Source: Chloroflexi bacterium UBA2235 (GTDB taxonomy: Bacteria; Chloroflexota; UBA11872; UBA12225). Taken from it: a stretch of 10,135 nt of DNA. Positions within the stretch are counted from its first letter, which is position 1. Every line of letters begins with the position of its first letter. The position numbers and the translations under genes are program-made. Under the pieces are notes generated by a model. The model was not told the origin of the DNA. It ran no database searches and saw nothing but the letters and a program-made list of their open reading frames with translations. The DNA lies in contig DDYL01000226.1 in NCBI GenBank assembly GCA_002347925.1, positions 7,460 to 17,594 of the forward strand. The letters run 5' to 3'. Below are positions 1 to 6,005 of the stretch, piece by piece.

Positions 1-1040
1 GAATCGGGTGCAATCAATCTCGGTGCGTCACGAAGGACGGGCCACCACGCCCCCGGTTTGCCAACGGCGTACTGCACCGTCGGATCGGCAAACAGGCCTT
101 CCCCATCCCGGAAGCGGTTCAGATAGACCGACGCAATGCGTGCCCGTTCGGCGGGGACGGCCGCCTCACGTTCAACGATCGACGCAATCGTCACGATCTG
201 ATGAACGGTCAGATCGGGCAGACCCGTGCTGCTCCGGACATCTGCAACAAACTGCGGAGTGACGATCTGCCCGAACCGGCGCAGCATCAAGTGAATGACG
301 TCATCCGCAGTCGTGTCATTCGGCAGGACCCGGTACGTATCCGGAAAGAGATAGCCCTCCAGCGTCGTACCTGCGGGTCGGGCTTGCAGGAACTCATAGA
401 CGAAACTCGCCCGCCGGGCACTCAGGAGAAACTGTTCCGGATCAATCCCGGCCCCTGATGTTGCAATCGTCTCGGCCTGTTCCTCGAGGCGACGTCCTTC
501 GATGAAGGTGAGCGACACCTCGCGCACCTTCGGTATCTGGAAGGCGTCGATGAGTTCATTCATCGACATGCCTTGCCGAACCTGGTACGACCCGGCGAGC
601 ATGCGGTCCTCTGCGCCTCGCCAGATGACGGCCACGCGGAAGAGCCGTGCGTTGGGGACAAGTCCCACCTCGGCCAGCCGCTCGGATATCACCGTTGCCG
701 TGTCACCCGGTGCGATGACGAACGTCGTCTGCGCGCCCGGCGCAACGGTCGGGGCCGGGGTTGACTGCCCTATGGAAGCGGTGCGGGGGGCCACGGTGAC
801 ATCGCCTACGGCCACCGTCGAAGGTTGCTGGTCGCCCATACGCAACCAGATGGCGTCGAAGGCAAACCCACCTACTGCCAACAGAAACACAAACGCGATG
901 ACAATCCGTCCGCCACCGAAATCGCCTCTGCGTCGACGCGTCGCCTTGCGCCGGGCCGGGTCTGTCTCGACTGAAGGACGCGCGCGCGCTGCCCCTCCAC
1001 CACCCTTGGTTCGCGATTCCGCGTCGCTTTGTCTGGCCAT
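1..1040 (-). CDS. mltG: Endolytic murein transglycosylase MltG (YceG-like), 3' end cut by window edge
   Basis: MltG is an inner-membrane lytic transglycosylase that cleaves nascent peptidoglycan strands and so sets glycan chain length. The minus-strand frame is open from the ATG at 1040 to the left edge, giving 346 codons without the C-terminus. Seen in order: a basic cytoplasmic tail (residues 1-43, with RRKATRRRR), one transmembrane helix (about 44-66), a Pro/Thr-rich linker (70-104), a LysM-like segment (about 105-165, VIAPGDTATVISERL), and the YceG catalytic domain. Family motifs include LEGYLFPDTY (227-236), IASIVEREA (285-293, with the conserved Glu that I take as the catalytic one at 290), RIASVYLNR (301-309) and FADPTVQYA (317-325). 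An in-frame TGA lies six bases upstream of the ATG; only a GTG at 1043 offers another start. The Shine-Dalgarno signal is weak. The gene lies 54 bases after ruvX and is probably co-transcribed with it. Family assignment is firm. Confidence 0.95.
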   Translation of the reverse strand, partial: MARQSDAESRTKGGGGAARARPSVETDPARRKATRRRRGDFGGGRIVIAFVFLLAVGGFAFDAIWLRMGDQQPSTVAVGDVTVAPRTASIGQSTPAPTVAPGAQTTFVIAPGDTATVISERLAEVGLVPNARLFRVAVIWRGAEDRMLAGSYQVRQGMSMNELIDAFQIPKVREVSLTFIEGRRLEEQAETIATSGAGIDPEQFLLSARRASFVYEFLQARPAGTTLEGYLFPDTYRVLPNDTTADDVIHLMLRRFGQIVTPQFVADVRSSTGLPDLTVHQIVTIASIVEREAAVPAERARIASVYLNRFRDGEGLFADPTVQYAVGKPGAWWPVLRDAPRLIAPD

Positions 1041-1094
1041 CACCCGTCACCGTTTGCCGTCCATCCCGGGATCAGGCAACCCGAGGATGTTGCC

Positions 1095-1640
1095 CTAATT
1101 GTCCCCCGTCCGGTCGTCAAGTGCATCCGTGAGGGCATCTTCAAGCCTGCGTCGTTCGTCGAGGTATGCCTGAAGCAGGACCGTCGCCGCCAAGGCGTCG
1201 ATCCGGCGCCGACGTGCCTCCCTCTCTCGAGCCGATGGTATTGGGCGAAGCCGTGCCCGTCGCCCTGTCGAAGACCCATCACCCAACGCGTCGACATGTC
1301 CGCCGGCCAGATCCACAGCCGTCGCCATTCGGGAAGCATCCTGCGAAGTGTTTCGCTCGTCCCGGAATACCATCGGCAATCCGGTATGCGCCCCAATTCG
1401 CGCTGCAAGCAAACGAATGTCCTCTGACCTCTTCGTCGCCTCTCCCTGAAGCCCCAGGGGCACGCCAACCAAAATTGAGGTCGCGCTGCGGTCGCGCACC
1501 ACCGAACTGATCCCATCGAGGGTCGATGCCAGGTCGGTGCGGATGATCGCACCGACAGGCGATGCCAACAGGCCGGTTGGGTCACTCGCCGCAACCCCAA
1601 TCCGACGATCACCGACATCCAGGGCAATGATGACGGTCAT
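1095..1640 (-). CDS. ruvX: RuvX/YqgF-family RNase H-fold nuclease (putative Holliday junction resolvase; pre-16S rRNA processing)
   Basis: YqgF/RuvX proteins have an RNase H-like fold. They are linked to 5' maturation of 16S rRNA in E. coli and annotated as Holliday junction resolvases elsewhere. Counting from the ATG at 1640 the protein has 181 residues, longer than the usual 140-150. Motifs: IALDVGDRRIGVAASD (5-20, metal-binding Asp8), ILVGVPLGLQGE (56-67), FRDERNTSQDASR (92-104, carrying the DER motif) and RIDALAATVLLQAYLD (146-161, third acidic position Asp148). The extra length is an insert of about 35 residues (about 108-143, ending in an Arg-rich run) before the last motif, plus a charged tail. 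The frame also opens at a TTG (1658) and a GTG (1643). The ATG is preferred because it puts the catalytic strand at the normal distance from the N-terminus. It lies 60 bases after the baseplate-J-like gene and 54 before mltG. Confidence 0.93.
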   Translation of the reverse strand: MTVIIALDVGDRRIGVAASDPTGLLASPVGAIIRTDLASTLDGISSVVRDRSATSILVGVPLGLQGEATKRSEDIRLLAARIGAHTGLPMVFRDERNTSQDASRMATAVDLAGGHVDALGDGSSTGRRARLRPIPSAREREARRRRIDALAATVLLQAYLDERRRLEDALTDALDDRTGDN

Positions 1641-1700
1641 CACTGCTTCATGCGGCAAGCAAGCCCGGTCACGTGAAAGGGCAGCCTACCGAAGGAAGGG

Positions 1701-4205
1701 TCACGGCAAAGTACTTGCCGGAGAACGTGTTGTCACCGAAATCCGCCACCCAATTCCCGGCAACGTCGACTTCCATTCCGGCCACGCCTCAAGACGAGTG
1801 GACGCAGCCCCGGAGAGCATTCGCAGGTACGCCCGGGCCTCATCAGGAGTAAGTCCAGTAATCGCCGCCCGTATCTCGGAGGCACTGAAGACCGGAACCA
1901 CCGATGCGGTGGCTCTGGCGCGAACCTGCACCTGCCCTGTGACCGTCTCAAATGATCCGACTTCCGGGGTCTGCACACGCGCCGTTCCGGCCACGGCAGC
2001 AAATCCCGGACGTTCCTGAGCGATGCGGTTGACCACCGCACCCTGCGCAAGTTCCTGCACATCGGCAAGTGCAAAGGTTGTGACGGCGTACCGAACCTTG
2101 ACGGTGGCTTGAACCGATGTAGCCTCGTCATTCTCGTTCTTGCTGTACGTAACCTCGGAAACCGAAATCAGCCCACCGGGTCCGATACCCGTCGCACCCG
2201 GGGCCGTCAGCGGCACCGCCACTTCCTTTTGAGGGTCGATGGATACCGACTTGACCTGCGACGACAGCTTGTCCATGGCAGATTTCAGGGCATTCTCCTG
2301 GGCACGTCGCCGGTCGTCCGAAGTGATGAAGGTGATGGCACGATCGGTGCCTCCCCGAAGGGCCGCGTCATTCTGGACATCCAACTGGCCTGCAAGCGGG
2401 CCTTCAATGGCCACGATTTGCAGTTTCTCGACATTTCCGGCGACACCGCCGGAGAGGGCCTGGATAGGGACACGGCCAAGGGCAAACCTGCGTGATGTTC
2501 CCGTGAAGGTTGTCCCCGCCACCACCACATCCACTTGTGTCGCGAACCGCTGCGACCCTGCAAGGACAACCGTACCCTTCGGCACAGTGATCACCTTCTC
2601 GGAGCGGTTAGTGAACACCGCATCGCCCGAGGCACGCCCATCTTGAACCGTGCGCTTGCCTGACGTCGGCACCTGTGCCGTCTCGGTCACTTCCTTGACG
2701 ATCCACTTTCCGGGAACGCGCCCAGTCACCGGATCAGCTTTCCGGGCTCCCGGATCAATGGTGATCGACATCGTGGTCGACCACGTTTCGACCGCCGGAA
2801 CGATCTCGACGGATGCGGAAGGAACTACGTACCAGACAAACATTCCGATCAGTACCGAGACTCCGGCGAACCCGACAAGCCCACGCTGAACTGACGCGGG
2901 CAATCGTACGAGGCCGACACCCAGCCAACCCAAGATCCGGAAAAACCATCGCAGAGTAATTACGAACGAAGCCCATACCACCGACAGCGCGGCTGTTCCG
3001 ATCCTCGGGGCACGCCGTCGCGCGTTTCGGACCTGGCTAGACCCGATTCCTGTTTCAATGGCTTGGCGAAAGCCACTGACCGCTTCCCCAATAACCTCGG
3101 CGCGTAGCCCGCCAATGACGCCAAACCCGACTGAAGCGGTTGGGGGCACCGATCCAGTCGCGGCACCTACGGGTTCGTCACCTGCAAGCCGACGGATCTT
3201 CTCAAGGTGACGGCGCTCGCCCAGGGTGGGATCAAGAACAATTCGGCTACCTGGACGGCCTCGTGCCATCCTGCCGGGCCTCGCCCGGAGAGGGACGGTG
3301 GGACGGCGCGGTGCGACCCGTGCCTCACTGCCCCCGCCCGCTGAACCATTCGGCGCCGACGGCCCATTGCCCTTCTCCAAGCCATGCGAAGCGTCGGGAC
3401 CGTCAAGCAGCGCCGTGCCGGAGGTGCCCGCCTCGGGGCCACGCACGATCCGCAGGGAATGTGTGCGCCTGGTCCCGGAGCGATCTCCCTCTGGGTGGAC
3501 TGGCGTTGTGCCAGTTGCGTCATGTACCGCCCCAGGTGCGGCGCTTTGCGGCAACGCGGCGGAGCCTCGGCCCGGGGTCAAGTCAATATCAAGCCAAGCC
3601 TCGACCGTCGACATGCCGGCGCGAATCTCGATCGGTGAAGAAATGGAGGTGTGTGGCGAATGCCCGTCTTCCATGGCACGCGTCGGTCCGCCCGGGGTCA
3701 TCAGATCACCGATGACCCCGGTGCGTACTTCGGAGGTTTCCTGCCTCGCCAGAAAGGTCAATGGACGTGTGTCTGGCGTCGACCGAATCAGGTCGGCGTC
3801 ATCACCTTGCCTATCGGAAATCGTTGGTGGCGGTGGCACCGCTACAGCGGGCACTGCACCCGCCGGGCCAAACCCGGAAGCCGAATCATGGTCAGACCAT
3901 GCAACAGACTCGAAGTCCGATGACGCTATCGCATCGATGCCTTCGCGAGCCGCCATGCGCCTCAGGTCCCGGCTTGCAGCGACCAATCGCAGCAACTTGC
4001 CACGCCGGTCTGCACGCCTCTTCAGCACGATCAGACTGGTGCGTGTCCGCAATAGTGGCGGAAGGTCACGCGCGTCGAGGATGACACGCATCCCTACCGC
4101 CGATTCAATCGCATCGGCGAGCGAAAGGAGCGAAGCCCCCGGGGGACATGGAAGCAGGGTGGGGTTCTGTTCAGCGTTCGCGTGGATAGCGGTTGAAGTC
4201 GCCAT
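1701..4205 (-). CDS. Single-anchor membrane protein with baseplate-J/gp47-like extracytoplasmic region
   Basis: This 834-residue protein is not a classical named gene product; the closest family I recognise is the 'baseplate J/gp47 family protein' annotated in Chloroflexota. Parts: (a) a small alpha/beta domain at about 24-100, with strands around MRVILDAR and LLRLVAASRD and the helix LKRRADRRGK; (b) a low-complexity Gly/Pro/Ser/Thr/Asp linker at about 101-325; (c) a basic stretch at about 297-340; (d) a hydrophobic, Trp/Arg-rich segment (404-435) followed by a clear transmembrane helix (about 442-462); (e) about 370 residues predicted outside the membrane. Part (e) has strand-rich motifs typical of baseplate-J wedge-like domains: GDAVFTNRSEKVITVPKGT (527-545), ALSGGVAGNV (583-592) and RGGTDRAI (617-624). 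It ends in GLTPDEARAYLRML and a Trp/Pro-rich tail. The ATG at 4205 is the only start after an in-frame upstream TAA. No phage tail genes surround it, so a tail role is unlikely. The function is unknown; its position next to an actin-like ATPase gene and mltG suggests the cell envelope. Confidence 0.8.
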   Translation of the reverse strand: MATSTAIHANAEQNPTLLPCPPGASLLSLADAIESAVGMRVILDARDLPPLLRTRTSLIVLKRRADRRGKLLRLVAASRDLRRMAAREGIDAIASSDFESVAWSDHDSASGFGPAGAVPAVAVPPPPTISDRQGDDADLIRSTPDTRPLTFLARQETSEVRTGVIGDLMTPGGPTRAMEDGHSPHTSISSPIEIRAGMSTVEAWLDIDLTPGRGSAALPQSAAPGAVHDATGTTPVHPEGDRSGTRRTHSLRIVRGPEAGTSGTALLDGPDASHGLEKGNGPSAPNGSAGGGSEARVAPRRPTVPLRARPGRMARGRPGSRIVLDPTLGERRHLEKIRRLAGDEPVGAATGSVPPTASVGFGVIGGLRAEVIGEAVSGFRQAIETGIGSSQVRNARRRAPRIGTAALSVVWASFVITLRWFFRILGWLGVGLVRLPASVQRGLVGFAGVSVLIGMFVWYVVPSASVEIVPAVETWSTTMSITIDPGARKADPVTGRVPGKWIVKEVTETAQVPTSGKRTVQDGRASGDAVFTNRSEKVITVPKGTVVLAGSQRFATQVDVVVAGTTFTGTSRRFALGRVPIQALSGGVAGNVEKLQIVAIEGPLAGQLDVQNDAALRGGTDRAITFITSDDRRRAQENALKSAMDKLSSQVKSVSIDPQKEVAVPLTAPGATGIGPGGLISVSEVTYSKNENDEATSVQATVKVRYAVTTFALADVQELAQGAVVNRIAQERPGFAAVAGTARVQTPEVGSFETVTGQVQVRARATASVVPVFSASEIRAAITGLTPDEARAYLRMLSGAASTRLEAWPEWKSTLPGIGWRISVTTRSPASTLP

Positions 4206-4359
4206 AACTCTGGTAGTCGCAACGCCCCGGAACGGTTGCGGTTACGCCGCCGGCGGCTTCAGTGGATCGCGGCCGCGATTCGCGCCGCATCACCGACGCA
4301 GCATCGCGTAACAGGGAAGAGTGACCGTTTCGCGCCTTCGACAGGATCGGTCGCACGTG
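4206..4359. other. 154-base intergenic gap with two perfect palindromes
   Basis: This gap separates the FtsA/PilM-like gene from the baseplate-J-like gene and is the longest spacer between the downstream operon members. It contains two perfect palindromes: GCCGCCGGCGGC at 4246-4257 and ATCGCGGCCGCGAT at 4266-4279 (a NotI site lies inside the second). Neither has a loop or a following T-run, so neither looks like an intrinsic terminator in either direction. I see no convincing -35/-10 pair and no coding frame that continues either neighbour. Palindromes this short are expected about once by chance in 10 kb of GC-rich DNA. Confidence 0.4.
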
Positions 4360-5733
4360 CTAGGACGACTGCATGCGGCTCACGAGGGAGGACACGTCAT
4401 CGGTCGGCGCGATGGCCTGAATCGCTGCAATGCCAAGCGCCAATGACGGCGCGATGACGGACCCATGCAGCTGCCCCAGTCTTTCAGGTTCACCGCACAA
4501 GTCCACCAAATCCTCGGTTCCCAAGACCGACACCACCGGGGGCTGATCAAAGTACTCACTTCGCCACGCTGGCCCCGTCAGGACACCTCGCAGGTCCGGC
4601 AAGCGTGCACCACCACCGCAGAGCCAGACAAGGGGTGGGAGTGGGCGTTCTCGCGCAAGTTCAGCCAGGCGAACCTCAACTGCATCACGCCAGACCGATG
4701 CAAAGAAGGTCGCAACCCGTTGCACGTGATCCCGGTTCGCACTCCGGGAAATCTTTCCTAGATCCCCAGACACATAGCGGTTCAAGGTTTCGCGTGATTG
4801 GGACGATGTCAGTCCGGACTCCGCCACCAGATGGTCCTCGAGTGCATTCGTACCGATCGGCACCGAAAGGGACAGTTCCGTTCCACCTTGCCCAATGCGT
4901 GCGATTGTCGTGGAGCCCGCACCGATGTCAATCACCACGGCTCCGGACGGCGGTACATTGGTTCGCACCGCACTGCCCAGGGCGGCTGGCACCGCGACCA
5001 CGCCGACCAGTTCAAGGTCCAGGCGCTCGGCCAACCCGCGGAGGTTGCGGTAAACCGCCATTTCGGTGGCGGCGACCGCGAGCGAAACCGTTATCTTCGC
5101 ACCCGTCAAACCGACGGCCTCAGTGACACTCTGCGTGTCGACCATGATCGAGAAGAGGGCCGCGCTCACGACGCGAAGATCCGACACGTCGCCCCGCTCT
5201 TCCCGCATGTATTCACGCGCCTTGGCCAATGCGGCTGACCGGGCCAAACTCATTGCCTCGGCCAACTCGTCACGGGTGATGGGAGCCGAGGGCGAGGGAC
5301 GGATGACCGTTCCCTCTCCCAGTGCCACAACGGTCTGCGCACTGGGGACTGCCAGCATCGCGCGCCGCGGGATCGTTCCGGCGACATCTTCCGCCTCACG
5401 GAGAGCACGCTCGACCGAACTCAACAGTTCTCCGGGGTCGACGTCCGTCGCCGAAGTCACTGGCATGGGCGCAACACCAACCCCCAACACACGCACTTGA
5501 CCGTGGTTGGAAAGGTCATCACCACGATGTTCGGGCTCGACGACAACCGCCTTGATCAGACCCGTACCGCAATCGATCACCGAGAGGAGGGATGAACCGG
5601 GCGACGCTATCAGGTTCGACTGGCCACCTGCATCCCGATTGCGATCCAATCCTGCGACAACTCGTCGCCGAATCGCCGCCAGACCACTCCCCCCAATCCT
5701 GCCCAGCAATTCCGCGACCGTCTGGCGAGGCAT
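4360..5733 (-). CDS. FtsA/PilM-like actin-fold ATPase
   Basis: This is a cytoplasmic member of the actin/Hsp70/FtsA superfamily. With the ATG at 5733 it has 457 residues. Numbering here uses a longer 486-residue frame that opens at a TTG at 5820. Seen: phosphate-1 loop SVIDCGTGLIKAVVVE (80-95); an SHS2/1C-like insert (about 108-225) with the FtsA-like run REAEDVAGTIPRRAML (141-156); phosphate-2 motif VVIDIGAGSTTIARI (295-309) followed by LSVPIGTNALEDHL; and the adenosine-binding motif WLCGGGARLPDL (399-410). The C-terminus (SSLVSRMQSS) lacks an obvious FtsA-type amphipathic membrane-targeting helix. Start choice: ATG 5733 has an AGGGA about nine bases upstream, while TTG 5820 and the ATGs at 5778 and 5763 lack such a signal. 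It could be called FtsA, PilM or simply an FtsA-domain protein. Its neighbour encodes a membrane protein with a long cytoplasmic half, a plausible binding partner. A canonical divisome FtsA is less likely because no ftsZ or ftsQ is nearby. Confidence 0.82.
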   Translation of the reverse strand: MPRQTVAELLGRIGGSGLAAIRRRVVAGLDRNRDAGGQSNLIASPGSSLLSVIDCGTGLIKAVVVEPEHRGDDLSNHGQVRVLGVGVAPMPVTSATDVDPGELLSSVERALREAEDVAGTIPRRAMLAVPSAQTVVALGEGTVIRPSPSAPITRDELAEAMSLARSAALAKAREYMREERGDVSDLRVVSAALFSIMVDTQSVTEAVGLTGAKITVSLAVAATEMAVYRNLRGLAERLDLELVGVVAVPAALGSAVRTNVPPSGAVVIDIGAGSTTIARIGQGGTELSLSVPIGTNALEDHLVAESGLTSSQSRETLNRYVSGDLGKISRSANRDHVQRVATFFASVWRDAVEVRLAELARERPLPPLVWLCGGGARLPDLRGVLTGPAWRSEYFDQPPVVSVLGTEDLVDLCGEPERLGQLHGSVIAPSLALGIAAIQAIAPTDDVSSLVSRMQSS

Positions 5734-5976
5734 TCTGCTCGTTCCCTGTGTTTCGACCGGCATCCACGCCGGATGCATCGGGTATGCAGTCGCTGCTCGA
5801 ATGACCGCATCTTCCGTCAACTCGCGACCGAAGACAGAACGATTCCCTGGGCGCGAAGGGCACCTCCGTGGATCAGCAGCACCCTGCCCGACGAAGGCCG
5901 GCGGGGTGGGCGCGACCTGCCAACAGAAACGCAGGCATCAGAAGTTACAGGCACTCCAACGACATGGAGACACATA

Positions 5977-5998
5977 CCGGCGGGAAGATCCGCGCCGG
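5977..5998 (-). terminator. Short GC hairpin just after alaS (weak terminator candidate)
   Basis: On the minus strand, eight bases after the alaS stop codon, CCGGCG and CGCCGG can pair as a 6-bp stem, extended by one G-T pair, around a 10-base loop. No U-tract follows, so intrinsic termination would be weak at best. The structure could equally attenuate transcription or stabilise the 3' end, or be incidental in GC-rich DNA. The rest of the 272-base gap to the next gene (5734-6005) shows no RNA gene and no clear promoter. Confidence 0.25.
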
Positions 5999-6005
5999 CA
6001 TGCGT

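Noticed and set aside
4246..4279. Palindromes as a terminator or repressor site
   Set aside because: No loop, no T-run, no flanking promoter and no match to a known operator. A 12-14 base palindrome is expected by chance in 10 kb of GC-rich sequence.
3226..4311. 361-codon open frame on the plus strand
   Set aside because: It lies opposite the linker region of the baseplate-J-like gene. The product is low-complexity Ser/Arg/Pro-rich with no motif, consistent with a GC-driven shadow.
5519..5863. GGAGGTG ribosome-binding-like site near 5862-5870 and a 114-codon frame starting at the GTG inside it
   Set aside because: The frame overlaps the FtsA/PilM-like gene out of phase, its product has no recognisable motif, and the GTG start lies within the supposed ribosome binding site.
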